DNA of 64,000 bases from Massilia sp. 9I (GTDB lineage: Bacteria > Pseudomonadota > Gammaproteobacteria > Burkholderiales > Burkholderiaceae_D): NCBI RefSeq assembly GCF_902506415.1, contig NZ_LR733275.1:3815856-3879855 (forward strand), written 5' to 3'. The notes below the pieces were generated by a model that was not told the origin of the DNA, did no database searches, and saw only the letters and a program-made list of their open reading frames with translations. Every line of letters starts with the position of its first letter. Position 1 is the first letter of the stretch. The position numbers and the translations under genes were made by a program. This document shows positions 7,627 through 17,473 of the stretch, piece after piece.

Positions 7627-9132
7627 ATGAGCAACTACGATTCGAATAACAACCAAAATTCCCGCATGGTTACCGGCCTGTTCCCTGACCGTGCCAGCGC
7701 CGAACGCGCCTATAGCTCGATCTCGACCCGCGGCTACAGCAAGGACGACGTCAACCTGATGATGTCGGACACCACCCGCAAGACCCACTTCCACGACACC
7801 GACACTGAACTGGGCAGCAAGGCTGCCGAAGGCGCAGGCATCGGCGCCGGTATCGGCGGCACCATCGGCGCCGTGCTGGCCGGCATCGCCGCCGTCGGCA
7901 CCACCCTCGTGCTGCCAGGCCTGGGCGTGGTCGTCGCCGGCCCGCTGGCGGCAGCCCTGGCCGGCGCAGGCGCCGGCGGTATCACCGGCGGCCTGATCGG
8001 CGCCCTGATCGGCGCAGGCATCCCGGAAGAACGCGCCAAGCACTATGAAGAAGGCATCAAGAGCGGCGGCATCGTGATGGGCGTGAACGCCCGTTCGGAC
8101 GAAGACGCACGCCACATCGAACAATCCTGGACCGACAGCGGCGGCACCCACATCATCGGCACCGGTGTCGGCGCCCTGGGCGGCGCAGCGGCAGGCGCGG
8201 CCATCGGTTCGGCAGCCGGCCCGATCGGCACCGTGGCCGGCGCCGCCATCGGCGCGGTCACCGGCGGCATGGCCGGCAAGGGCGTGGGCGAAGTCGTGAA
8301 CCCGAAAGCGGGCGACGACCTGTCGGAACACTACCTGGCCAAGGGCGTGGGCGCCGGCAGCGGCGCGGCAGTCGGCGCAATGGCCGGCGCGGCGGCAGGC
8401 CCGATCGGCATGGCTGCCGGTGCAGTGGTCGGCGGCCTGGCGGGCGGCGCAGCCGGCCGCGGCGCGGGCGAAGTGGTGAACCCGAAGGCGACCGACGACC
8501 TGAACGACCATAACCTGGCGCAGGGCGTCGGCGCGGGCGGCGGCGCAGCGGTCGGTGCGGCTGCAGGTGCGGTGGCGGGCCCGGTGGGCGCCGCTGCGGG
8601 CGCCGTCATCGGCGGCCTGGCCGGCGGTGCAGCAGGCAAGGGTACCGGCGAAGTCGTGAACCCGAAACCGGGCGACGAACTGCGTGACCACCACCTGGCA
8701 ACCGGCGCCGGCGCCGGCGCCGGTGCGGCGGTGGGCGGTTCGGTGATCGGCGGCGCCGTCGGCGGCCCGGTCGGTGCGGTGGTCGGCGCCGGTATCGGCG
8801 CGGCAGTCGGCGGCATGGCCGGCAAGGGCGTGGCCAAGATGGTCAACCCGCAGGCGGAAGACGCCCACTGGCGCACTGCGTACCAGACCCAGCCGTACTA
8901 CACCCCGGGCTACACCTACGACGACTACGCACCGGCCTATGCGCTGGGCTACAACTCGGCAGGCCGCTATCCGGGCAGCTACGACATGCACGAGAACGAG
9001 CTGTCGACCGAGTGGGAACGCACCAAGGGCAATTCGCGCCTGAGCTGGGAACAGGCCAAGCACGCCTCGCGTGCCGCATGGCACAAGGTCGAGCGCGCGA
9101 TTCCGGGTGACGCCGACCGCGACGGCCGCTAA
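7627..9132 (+). CDS. Glycine-zipper repeat protein with general-stress-protein-like N-terminal domain
   Basis: 501 residues; the ATG at 7627 follows GAAAGGA. Residues about 14-60 (TGLFPDRASAERAYSSISTRGYSKDDVNLMMS) resemble the 17M-type general stress domain; a related segment recurs at about 133-175 (HYEEGIKSGGIVMGVNARSDEDARHIE). Between and after these are hydrophobic Gly/Ala segments with small-xxx-small spacing, suited to packing in membranes. From about residue 181 on, four copies of a unit recur; the anchor GEVVNPK falls at 221, 281 and 341, an exact 60-residue period, with a variant (AKMVNPQ) near 403. The tail is Tyr-rich and ends in SRAAWHKVERAIPGDADRDGR. No enzyme motif is seen. A role in the envelope under stress is inference. 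Confidence 0.8.
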   Translation: MSNYDSNNNQNSRMVTGLFPDRASAERAYSSISTRGYSKDDVNLMMSDTTRKTHFHDTDTELGSKAAEGAGIGAGIGGTIGAVLAGIAAVGTTLVLPGLGVVVAGPLAAALAGAGAGGITGGLIGALIGAGIPEERAKHYEEGIKSGGIVMGVNARSDEDARHIEQSWTDSGGTHIIGTGVGALGGAAAGAAIGSAAGPIGTVAGAAIGAVTGGMAGKGVGEVVNPKAGDDLSEHYLAKGVGAGSGAAVGAMAGAAAGPIGMAAGAVVGGLAGGAAGRGAGEVVNPKATDDLNDHNLAQGVGAGGGAAVGAAAGAVAGPVGAAAGAVIGGLAGGAAGKGTGEVVNPKPGDELRDHHLATGAGAGAGAAVGGSVIGGAVGGPVGAVVGAGIGAAVGGMAGKGVAKMVNPQAEDAHWRTAYQTQPYYTPGYTYDDYAPAYALGYNSAGRYPGSYDMHENELSTEWERTKGNSRLSWEQAKHASRAAWHKVERAIPGDADRDGR

Positions 9133-9176
9133 TCTGCACGATGGCCGCCCCATGCGGGCGGCTGCAGGATGAAAAA

Positions 9177-9207
9177 AAGCCCCGGTGCACTGAATGCACC
9201 GGGGCTT
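9177..9207. terminator. Bidirectional Rho-independent terminator
   Basis: A 13-bp perfect stem (9177-9189 with 9195-9207) with a CTGAA loop is flanked by an A-run on the left and a T-run on the right, so it can end both the glycine-zipper gene (plus) and the YceI gene (minus). Confidence 0.92.
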
Positions 9208-9224
9208 TTTCTTTGGGAAAGCGA

Positions 9225-9800
9225 TTACTGCTTTCCGGCTTCCACCTGGATCGCCAGTTTCACTTCCGGCGAGAACCGCGGCAGGCCGACGTTGATGCCG
9301 TAGTCGCCGCGGTTGAACACGCCGGTGACGTCGGCGCCGCACACTTCACGCTTGGTCATCGGGTGCTCGATGCACTTGAACTTGTTGATGTTCAGGGTCA
9401 GTGGCTTGGTCACGCCGCGGATGGTCAGTTCGCCATCGGCCGAGGTCGGAACGTCGCCGGTGAACTTGATCGATTTGGCTTTGAAGGTCGCGGTCGGGAA
9501 CTGGGCGACGTCGAACATGTCGGCCTTCTTCGCGTGCCCGTTCATGCCTTCGTGGCCGAAGTCGACGCTGGTGGTGTCGATGACGATGTCGATGCTGCCG
9601 GTCTTCTTCTCGCGGTCCAGGACCACGGTGCCTTCGGTCTTGTTGAACTTGCCGCGCCAGACCGAGATGCCCATGTGGTCGGCCTCGAAGCTCGGGTAGG
9701 TGTGGCTCGGGTCGATCTTGTAGGTGTCGGCGGCGAAGGCGATGCCGGCGCCGAGGGTGCTCGAAGCGGCCAGGGCCGCGATCAGGTGCTTGATTTTCAT
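9225..9800 (-). CDS. YceI family periplasmic protein (first of two)
   Basis: 191 residues with a signal peptide ending at about AFA-ADTYKID. The mature part has the YceI pattern: YKIDPSHTYPSFEADHMGISVWRGKFNKTEGTVVLD, FGHEGMNGHAKKADMFDVAQFPTATFKAKSI and a GELTIRGVTKPLTL strand. YceI proteins are lipocalin-like beta barrels that bind long isoprenoids; their physiological role is unsettled but they are commonly co-transcribed with cytochrome b561. Two Cys (CIEHP, EVCGAD) could form a disulfide. It is the third gene of a minus-strand unit with a second YceI and a b561 gene; 24 bases separate it from the YceI gene upstream. It ends at the bidirectional terminator. Confidence 0.93.
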   Translation of the reverse strand: MKIKHLIAALAASSTLGAGIAFAADTYKIDPSHTYPSFEADHMGISVWRGKFNKTEGTVVLDREKKTGSIDIVIDTTSVDFGHEGMNGHAKKADMFDVAQFPTATFKAKSIKFTGDVPTSADGELTIRGVTKPLTLNINKFKCIEHPMTKREVCGADVTGVFNRGDYGINVGLPRFSPEVKLAIQVEAGKQ

Positions 9801-9824
9801 AGGACTTTCCCTTGCTGAGGTGGA

Positions 9825-10373
9825 TTACTGCGCGGTGATATGGAACTTGATGACAACTTCATCGGCGACCATGCTGGTGTCCTTCCACTCGCCTTCGCCG
9901 ATGTTGAAGGCCAGCCGCTTGATCGGCAGCTGACCTTCGAAAACCTGTTTTCCTGCTTCCGTTTTCTGGGTGAGCGGGAAGCTGACGTCGCTGCTCTTGC
10001 CCTTGATGGTCAGCTTGCCCTTCACATTGAGCTTGCCCGCGCCGGCCGGGGCGATGGCGGTGGAGACGAAGCTCGCCTTCGGATACTGGGCGACGTTGAA
10101 CCACTCCTTCTTGGCCACTTCCTTGTTGTACTCGGCGTCGCCCAGGTCGAGGCTGGCGGTCTGGATCTCGACCGTCGCTTTCGATGCGGCCGGCTTGGCC
10201 GCGTCATAGTCGATCTGCGCGCTGAATTGCTTGAACCTGGCGTCGACCGGCACGCCCATCTGCTTGAAGGTGGCCGTGACGCTGCTCTTGGCAGGATCCG
10301 TTTTCAGGGGAGCGGCGCCGGCGATGGCGCTGGCGAACAGGGAGGCCAGCAACAGGCCTTTCAGTGGTTTCAT
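9825..10373 (-). CDS. YceI family periplasmic protein (second of two)
   Basis: 182 residues, signal peptide MKPLKGLLLASLFASAIAGA, then a YceI barrel: VTATFKQMGVPVDARFKQFSAQIDYD, EWFNVAQYPKASFVSTAIAPAGAGKLNVKGKLTIKGKSSDVSFPL. It is clearly diverged from its neighbour and lacks that protein's cysteines, so the pair looks like an old duplication that may bind different ligands. It lies 10 bases after the b561 gene, which points to co-transcription. Confidence 0.92.
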   Translation of the reverse strand: MKPLKGLLLASLFASAIAGAAPLKTDPAKSSVTATFKQMGVPVDARFKQFSAQIDYDAAKPAASKATVEIQTASLDLGDAEYNKEVAKKEWFNVAQYPKASFVSTAIAPAGAGKLNVKGKLTIKGKSSDVSFPLTQKTEAGKQVFEGQLPIKRLAFNIGEGEWKDTSMVADEVVIKFHITAQ

Positions 10374-10383
10374 CGGGAACTCC

Positions 10384-10920
10384 TTAACGAGAAGAAAAAG
10401 GCAGCATGCGCGCCATCACGCCGTCGCGGTCGACAAGCAGGTGCTTGAACGCGGCCGCCACGTGCAGGCCGACCAGGCCGGCCAGCAGCATGTTGAGCCA
10501 GTAGTGGACATCCTTCAGCACGGGCTTCAGAAGCGGGTCCGGCCCCATCAGCACCGGCAGTTCGATCACGCCGAACCAGACGATCGGATAGCCGCTGGCC
10601 AGGCTGTAGAAATAGCCCGACAGAGGCACGGCGAACATCAGGATGTACAGCAGCCAGTGCAGGCCGTGGGAGGCGCCGCGCTGCCAGGCCGGCATGGCGT
10701 CGGCGTAGGCCGGCGGATGGCGGAACAGGCGCCACAGCAGGCGCAGCGCGGCGAGCAGCAGCACGCCGACGCCGGCCCACTTGTGCCAGTTGAAGTATTT
10801 CAGCTTGGTTGGCGTGATGCCGGGGATGTCCGTCATCACCAGCCCGAGCGTGAAGGTGCCGACAATCAGCAGCGCGATCAGCCAGTGCAGGACGATGGCC
10901 GGAGTGGTGTAACGGTGCAT
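10384..10920 (-). CDS. Cytochrome b561 family membrane protein
   Basis: 178 residues with four hydrophobic helices. Candidate haem-ligand histidines sit in the helices: VLHWLIALL (His12), FNWHKWAGVG (about 46), HGLHWLLYI and DVHYWLN / VGLHVAAAF. This matches the bacterial CybB/YceJ-type b561, a di-haem inner-membrane quinol-linked electron carrier. As in Escherichia coli yceJ-yceI, it leads a unit with YceI proteins, suggesting redox chemistry on quinones or isoprenoids at the inner membrane. A perfect palindrome lies directly upstream of its start and may be an operator. Confidence 0.93.
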   Translation of the reverse strand: MHRYTTPAIVLHWLIALLIVGTFTLGLVMTDIPGITPTKLKYFNWHKWAGVGVLLLAALRLLWRLFRHPPAYADAMPAWQRGASHGLHWLLYILMFAVPLSGYFYSLASGYPIVWFGVIELPVLMGPDPLLKPVLKDVHYWLNMLLAGLVGLHVAAAFKHLLVDRDGVMARMLPFSSR

Positions 10921-10948
10921 AAAGATTCTTTTTTGGAAAGTTGTACGT

Positions 10949-10964
10949 GTTAGAACTAACTATA
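10949..10964 (-). promoter_or_regulatory. Candidate promoter and operator of the b561-yceI unit
   Basis: The palindrome GTTAGAACTAAC (10949-10960) directly adjoins a minus-strand TATAGT (10964-10959) that fits a -10 box, placing the dyad around the expected start of transcription about 35 bases before the b561 ATG. No good -35 is visible. Confidence 0.4.
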
Positions 10965-11124
10965 CCAGTCTTTACGGGAGCCTGCTGCTGAGGGCAATTT
11001 TTCGCTGGGTACACTAGCACGGATTGCAAAACCTGCCCAGCCACGGCGTCGGGAATGTAAAATCGTCAAAAAAACCGTTTATCAGAGATTACTGGCGAAA
11101 CCATATGGTGCCAGGGAGCAATAT

Positions 11125-13089
11125 ATGATCGCCGACCCTCGTATGCCACATTCGCACTTCCCGCTGAGACGACTCGCCGCCTGCCTGGCTTTTGTTTGCG
11201 CACTGCCGGCCCTGGCCGAAAACCGCGACCTCAAACCCGAAAACCTGGCCGACCTGTCGATCGAAGAACTGGCGAATATCCCTGTGATGTCGGTGTCCAA
11301 GCGTCCCGAGCGCCTGCAGGATGCGGCCGCCGCCGTCTTTGTCATCACCGCCGACGACATCCGCCGCTCCGGCGCCGCCACCCTGCCGGAAGTGCTGCGC
11401 CTGGCGCCGAACCTGCACGTGGCGCGCATCAACGGCTACAGCTATTCCATCAGCGCGCGCGGCCTGAACCAGAGCGGCAACAGTTATTCGAACAAGCTGC
11501 TGGTGCTGGTCGACGGCCGCTCGGTCTACACGCCGCTGTTCTCCGGCGTGTTCTGGGACGCCCAGGAAGTGATGCTGGAAGACGTCGAGCGCATCGAAGT
11601 GATCAGCGGCCCGGGCGGGGTGCTGTGGGGCCTGAACGCGGTGAATGGCGTCATCAACATCACCACCCGCGCGGCGCACGATACCCAGGGCAGCATGGCC
11701 GTCCTGCAGGCCGCCACCGATGGCGCCACCGCCAGTTTCCGGCAGGGCGGCACCACGGCAAACGGCGTCGCCTGGCGCGCCTTCGGCAAGACCACCTGGC
11801 GCGAGGACAGCGAACTGGCCAGCGGCGCGCCGGTCAACGATTCCTATCGCCGCACCCTGGTGGGCGCGCGCGCCGACTGGGAGCGCGGCGCCGACCGTGT
11901 CAGCCTGATCGGCAATGCCTACCGCGGCCGCTTCGACCAGCCGGCCCCGGGCGAGATCGCCGCACCCGGCGTGCCCGCCACCCTGGGCCGGGTGCGCTCG
12001 GACGGCATCAACCTCACCGCGCGCTGGGAACACGCGCTGGACAATGGCGGCAGCCTGTTGGCGCAGGCCTACTTCGATCACACCCTGCGCCGCGCCGAGC
12101 CGCTGTTCGGCGAGCGCCTGACCACCACCGACCTGCAGTTCCAGCACACGCTCGCGCCAGTCGGCGCGCACCGCATCGTCTGGGGCGCCAACTACCGCCA
12201 TAGCCGCGACCGCGTCGACAACAGCCCGACCGTCGCTTTCCTACCGGCGCGCACCACCCAGCAGTGGGCCAGCCTGTTCGCGCAGGACGAGATCGCCCTC
12301 ATGCAGGACTGGTACCTGACCCTGGGCAGCCGCGTCGAATACAACGAATACACCGGCGCCGAATGGCTGCCGAGCGCACGCCTGTCGTGGCGCCTGTCGC
12401 CCCAGCACACGCTGTGGGCAGCGGCCTCGCGCACCGTGCGTGCGCCGTCGCGCCTGGACGTCGACGCCTTCCTGCCGGGCCGTCCGCCCTTCCTGCTGCG
12501 CGGCGGGCCGCAGGTACGCGGCGAAGTGGCGCAGGTGTTCGAACTGGGCTACCGCGGCAACCCGGTGGCGCCGCTGTCCTATTCCGTGACCCTGTTCCAC
12601 CACGATTACGACTACCTGCGTACGACGGAAACCAACCCGGCCGGCTTCATCACCTTCGACAGCCTGATGGAAGGGCGCGCGAGCGGGATCGAGGCCTGGG
12701 GCAGCTGGCAGGCGGCGCAGCGCTGGCGCCTGTCGGCCGGCTGGACCGCGATGCACCAGAAGCTGGACCTGAAGCCCGGCAGCACCGACACCGGCGCGAT
12801 CCGGGTGGCCAAGCGCGACCCGGCGCATACCTTCCAGCTGCGCTCGGTCTACGGCATCGACGACCGGCGCGACGTCGAGCTCACGCTGCGCAAGGTGGCG
12901 GGCAAGTCCTTCCCGGACGTGCGCTCGTACACGGCGCTGGACGCGCGCTTCGGCTGGCGCATCCGGCCGGGGCTGGAGCTGTCGCTGACCGGCGAGAACC
13001 TCACCGGCGGCCATGGGGAATACGGGACGATCCTGTACCGCGCCGAGATCGAACGGCGCCTGGGCGCGAAGCTGATCTGGGAGTATTAA
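11125..13089 (+). CDS. TonB-dependent outer-membrane receptor
   Basis: 654 residues; AGGGAGC precedes the ATG. After a signal peptide (ending near ALPALAEN) comes a plug domain: ITADDIRRSGAATLPEVLRLAPNLHVARINGYSYSISARGLN, NKLLVLVDGRSVYTPLFSGVFWD and VERIEVISGPGGVLWGLNAVNGVINITT, all standard for TonB-dependent receptors. The rest reads as a beta barrel. These take up iron chelates, cobalamin or other large ligands using TonB energy. The conserved start SIEELANIPVMSVSKRPERLQDAAAAVFVIT belongs to a subgroup often found near signalling genes; no ligand can be assigned and no Fur site was seen upstream. The gene stands alone, ended by a terminator. Confidence 0.93.
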   Translation: MIADPRMPHSHFPLRRLAACLAFVCALPALAENRDLKPENLADLSIEELANIPVMSVSKRPERLQDAAAAVFVITADDIRRSGAATLPEVLRLAPNLHVARINGYSYSISARGLNQSGNSYSNKLLVLVDGRSVYTPLFSGVFWDAQEVMLEDVERIEVISGPGGVLWGLNAVNGVINITTRAAHDTQGSMAVLQAATDGATASFRQGGTTANGVAWRAFGKTTWREDSELASGAPVNDSYRRTLVGARADWERGADRVSLIGNAYRGRFDQPAPGEIAAPGVPATLGRVRSDGINLTARWEHALDNGGSLLAQAYFDHTLRRAEPLFGERLTTTDLQFQHTLAPVGAHRIVWGANYRHSRDRVDNSPTVAFLPARTTQQWASLFAQDEIALMQDWYLTLGSRVEYNEYTGAEWLPSARLSWRLSPQHTLWAAASRTVRAPSRLDVDAFLPGRPPFLLRGGPQVRGEVAQVFELGYRGNPVAPLSYSVTLFHHDYDYLRTTETNPAGFITFDSLMEGRASGIEAWGSWQAAQRWRLSAGWTAMHQKLDLKPGSTDTGAIRVAKRDPAHTFQLRSVYGIDDRRDVELTLRKVAGKSFPDVRSYTALDARFGWRIRPGLELSLTGENLTGGHGEYGTILYRAEIERRLGAKLIWEY

Positions 13090-13092
13090 AGA

Positions 13093-13117
13093 AAAGGGGC
13101 AGCCCAGCTGCCCCTTT
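13093..13117. terminator. Terminator between the receptor gene and purB
   Basis: An 11-bp perfect stem (13093-13103 with 13107-13117, loop CCA) sits between the two convergent stop codons. A- and T-rich ends are short on both sides, so it may serve both genes with modest strength. Confidence 0.75.
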
Positions 13118-13123
13118 CACTAC

Positions 13124-15265
<2,142 letters not shown>

Positions 15266-15282
15266 GTACGGCCGCCAACCCC

Positions 15283-16203
15283 ATGGCGACCACGGCCGTC
15301 TACGGCGAGGCCCTGGTCGACGACTTCAGCACCGAGCAGGTGGTCGGCGGCGCGCCATTCAACGTGGCGCGCCACCTGGCCGCCTTCATGGCGCCGCAGC
15401 TGATGATCACCCGCATCGGCAACGACAAGCCGGGCGCCGCGGTGCGCGCGGAGTTCGAGCGCTTCGCCATGAGCGAAGCCGGGCTGCAGCTCGATGCCAT
15501 CGAGGAGACCGGGCGCGTGCTGGTCGAGCGCGGCGCGCGCGGCCACCGCTTCACGATCCTGCCGAACCAGGCCTACGACTTCATCGAGCGCGAGGCGGCC
15601 CAGGCGGCGATGGAAGCGGCGGATCCGGGCATCTTCTATTTCGGCACCCTGGCCCAGCGCAACGAGCGTTCGCGTTCCACCCTGAACGCGCTGGTGGAGA
15701 CCACGGGGGCGCTGCGCTACCTCGACCTGAACCTGCGCGACGGCCAGGTGGATGAACGCGTCGTCACCCGTTCGCTGCAGGCGGCCAATATCGCCAAGGT
15801 CAACGAGGAAGAACTGCAGGCGATGTTCGGCTGGTACTTCCAGATCAAGCCGGAAGATCCGGCGCTGGCGGCCGAAGAGGTGCACGCCTCCTGCCAGGCG
15901 CTGCTGCAGATGTTCTCGCTCGACGCCCTGATCGTCACGCTGGGCCACCGCGGCTCGGTGTACTTCGGCGCGGACGGCCAGGTCCTGATTACCCGCGATA
16001 CCCCGGCGCCGCCCTTCGTCATCGATACGGTGGGGGCGGGGGATGCCTTCTCGGCGATTTTCCTGCTGGGGAAGATGCGGGGCTGGCCGCTGGACGTCAG
16101 CCTGGCGCGCGCCAACGAGTTCGCGGGGGCGATCTGCGCGATACCGGGGGCGGTGCCGCGGGATCTGGGGTTTTACGATCAGTGGATGAAGAAGTGGCGG
16201 TAA
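15283..16203 (+). CDS. PfkB family carbohydrate kinase
   Basis: 306 residues from the ATG at 15283; an in-frame GTG at 15262 overlapping the upstream stop codon would add seven residues and cannot be excluded, as neither start has a clear ribosome site. Family motifs: GGAPFNVARHLA near the N terminus (sugar binding) and DTVGAGDAFSAIF near the C terminus, with the catalytic Asp and anion hole of ribokinase/fructokinase-type enzymes. Central VNEEELQAMFGWY fits too. It phosphorylates a sugar or nucleoside with ATP; fructose-like substrates are most usual for this branch but not proven. Confidence 0.9.
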   Translation: MATTAVYGEALVDDFSTEQVVGGAPFNVARHLAAFMAPQLMITRIGNDKPGAAVRAEFERFAMSEAGLQLDAIEETGRVLVERGARGHRFTILPNQAYDFIEREAAQAAMEAADPGIFYFGTLAQRNERSRSTLNALVETTGALRYLDLNLRDGQVDERVVTRSLQAANIAKVNEEELQAMFGWYFQIKPEDPALAAEEVHASCQALLQMFSLDALIVTLGHRGSVYFGADGQVLITRDTPAPPFVIDTVGAGDAFSAIFLLGKMRGWPLDVSLARANEFAGAICAIPGAVPRDLGFYDQWMKKWR

Positions 16204-16232
16204 TTTGAAGCACTAGGTCTCCGCACACAAAA

Positions 16233-16331
16233 TTGGGTTCCGGCCTTCGCCGGAACGACGGTTCAACTTGTGTTGGCCAAATTTGCTTAGCTAGCCTTCA
16301 AACCGTCATCCCGGCGCAGGCCGGGATCCAA
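16233..16331. repeat. Inverted pair of CCGG-rich REP elements (REPIN-like)
   Basis: Two related 31-base palindromic elements face each other: 16233-16263 (minus orientation) and 16301-16331 (plus). Both read AACCGTC, then a hairpin of the type TCCGGCGAAGGCCGGAA, then CCAA. The two arms differ by compensating changes that keep each hairpin paired. They fill the gap between the convergent PfkB and bfr genes and may end both transcripts. Confidence 0.75.
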
Positions 16332-16348
16332 GTTTACGCAGAACTGCC

Positions 16349-16819
16349 TTACTCGCTGATCTGGCTCTGCAGATAGTTCTGAATCCCCACCTTCACGATC
16401 AGATCCAACTGCGTTTCCAGCCATTCGATATGCTCCTCGGTATCCTCGAGGATCATCAGGAACAAATCGCGCGTCACGTAATCCGCCGCCGCTTCCGCTG
16501 CCGCGATGCCTTCCTTGACCGTCACCTGGGCCCCGCGCTCCAGCTTGAGGTCGCATTCCAGCATCTCTTGCGTCGATTCACCGATGAGCAGCTTGTGCAG
16601 CGCCTGCAGGTTCGGCAGGCCATCCAGCATCAGGATGCGGTCGATCAGCTTGTCGGCGTGCTTCATCTCGCCGATCGATTCGTCGTACTCCTTCTTGGCC
16701 AGCTTGCCGAAGCCCCAGTGACGGTACATGCGTGCATGCAGGAAGTACTGGTTGATCGCGGTGAGTTCGTTGGTCAGCTGTGCGTTGAGCAGACGAAGAA
16801 CGTTCTGGTCGCCTTTCAT
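16349..16819 (-). CDS. bfr: Bacterioferritin
   Basis: 156 residues, starting MKGDQNVLRLLNAQLTNELTAINQYFLHARM. Iron storage 24-mer with a haem at each dimer interface. Ligands in E. coli numbering: Glu18, Glu51, haem Met52, His54, Glu94 and His130 all present at the same positions. The expected Glu127 is Thr here (ILEDTEEHIEW, no gap), with Glu128 and Glu129 next to it, so the ferroxidase site may use a shifted ligand. An in-frame extension upstream of this ATG is not Bfr-like. The neighbouring bfd gene encodes the ferredoxin that reduces the stored iron; a terminator separates the two. Confidence 0.96.
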   Translation of the reverse strand: MKGDQNVLRLLNAQLTNELTAINQYFLHARMYRHWGFGKLAKKEYDESIGEMKHADKLIDRILMLDGLPNLQALHKLLIGESTQEMLECDLKLERGAQVTVKEGIAAAEAAADYVTRDLFLMILEDTEEHIEWLETQLDLIVKVGIQNYLQSQISE

Positions 16820-16950
16820 GTGGGATGCCCTTGATGTTTTTGAATGGGCTCCATGATAGCAAACAAGCCATCCGGATTCGGGCCAAAATCGCTTAAAAAG
16901 ACGAAAAAAGCCCTCGAAATCGTGCAAAAAAGCGAGAAAAGCGCGGGAAT

Positions 16951-16993
16951 GAAAAGCGTTCTCAGTCCACTCTGAAAACGCTTCTCAGTCCCC
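16951..16993. repeat. Direct repeat upstream of bfr
   Basis: GAAAAGCGTTCTCAGTCCAC (16951-16970) and GAAAACGCTTCTCAGTCCCC (16974-16993) are near-identical and 23 bases apart. They lie 130-175 bases before the bfr start, past the bfd terminator. They could be a tandem binding site for a regulator of bfr, or a chance duplication. Confidence 0.35.
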
Positions 16994-17010
16994 GCCGAAC
17001 GGGCGAAAAA

Positions 17011-17029
17011 AAGCCCCGCATCGCGGGGC
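17011..17029 (-). terminator. Rho-independent terminator of bfd
   Basis: On the minus strand GCCCCGC and GCGGGGC (17013-17019, 17023-17029) pair around a 3-base loop, followed by seven U (17012-17006 region). It lies about 20 bases past the bfd stop codon and makes bfd and bfr separate transcripts. Confidence 0.9.
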
Positions 17030-17051
17030 CAGGAGAGAGATCTGGTACAGC

Positions 17052-17261
17052 TCAGGCCGCTTGCGGGATGCGGCGCACTTCGGTGATGGTGGTCTTGCTC
17101 TCGACGTGTTCGTGCAGGACTTCGCGTGCATAGCTGACGCACTTGCCGCACATGGTGCCGACGCCGAGTTCCTTGCGCAGTTCGGCCACCGAGGTGATGC
17201 CGAGGTCGACCGCCTGGCGGATTTCACGGTCGGAGATGTTATTGCAGACACAAACGATCAT
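17052..17261 (-). CDS. bfd: Bacterioferritin-associated ferredoxin
   Basis: 69 residues. The [2Fe-2S] ligands follow the BFD pattern: Cys4, Cys6, Cys38 and Cys41 (CVC and CGKC). Bfd docks on bacterioferritin and passes electrons to the core so that Fe(II) is released when iron is short. AAGGAACC precedes the ATG. A near-perfect Fur box lies 32-50 bases upstream, so iron repression of bfd is expected, opposite in sense to iron storage. Confidence 0.96.
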   Translation of the reverse strand: MIVCVCNNISDREIRQAVDLGITSVAELRKELGVGTMCGKCVSYAREVLHEHVESKTTITEVRRIPQAA

Positions 17262-17292
17262 CGCTTCGGGTTCCTTGATAACTTGGCATTTA

Positions 17293-17311
17293 AATGAGAA
17301 TCAATCTCATT
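17293..17311. promoter_or_regulatory. Fur box between bfd and feoA
   Basis: AATGAGAATCAATCTCATT is a 19-bp site with perfect 7-bp arms (AATGAGA / TCTCATT), matching the classic Fur operator. It is close to the bfd start on the minus strand, so it most likely governs bfd. Confidence 0.85.
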
Positions 17312-17400
17312 CGTGTTCTATTCTCCATAAACTCGGCCCCGTTTGCAACAGGAATTTTGTGTTCGCGTGATCTTTCTTTGTGGTGTGATCAAAGCGCAAA

Positions 17401-17429
17401 TAGAAATAATTCGCATTTAGGTTTATGAT
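17401..17429 (+). promoter_or_regulatory. Likely feoA promoter overlapped by a second Fur-like site
   Basis: TAGAAA (17401-17406) and TATGAT (17424-17429) are 17 bases apart and make a plausible -35/-10 pair about 45 bases before feoA. The segment TAGAAATAATTCGCATTTA (17401-17419) covers the -35 and spacer and resembles a Fur box, with the right-hand half TTCGCATT better kept than the left. Confidence 0.5.
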
Positions 17430-17473
17430 GCTAAGTATCTGTCTCATCAGCGCTACACATACCGGACGCGACC

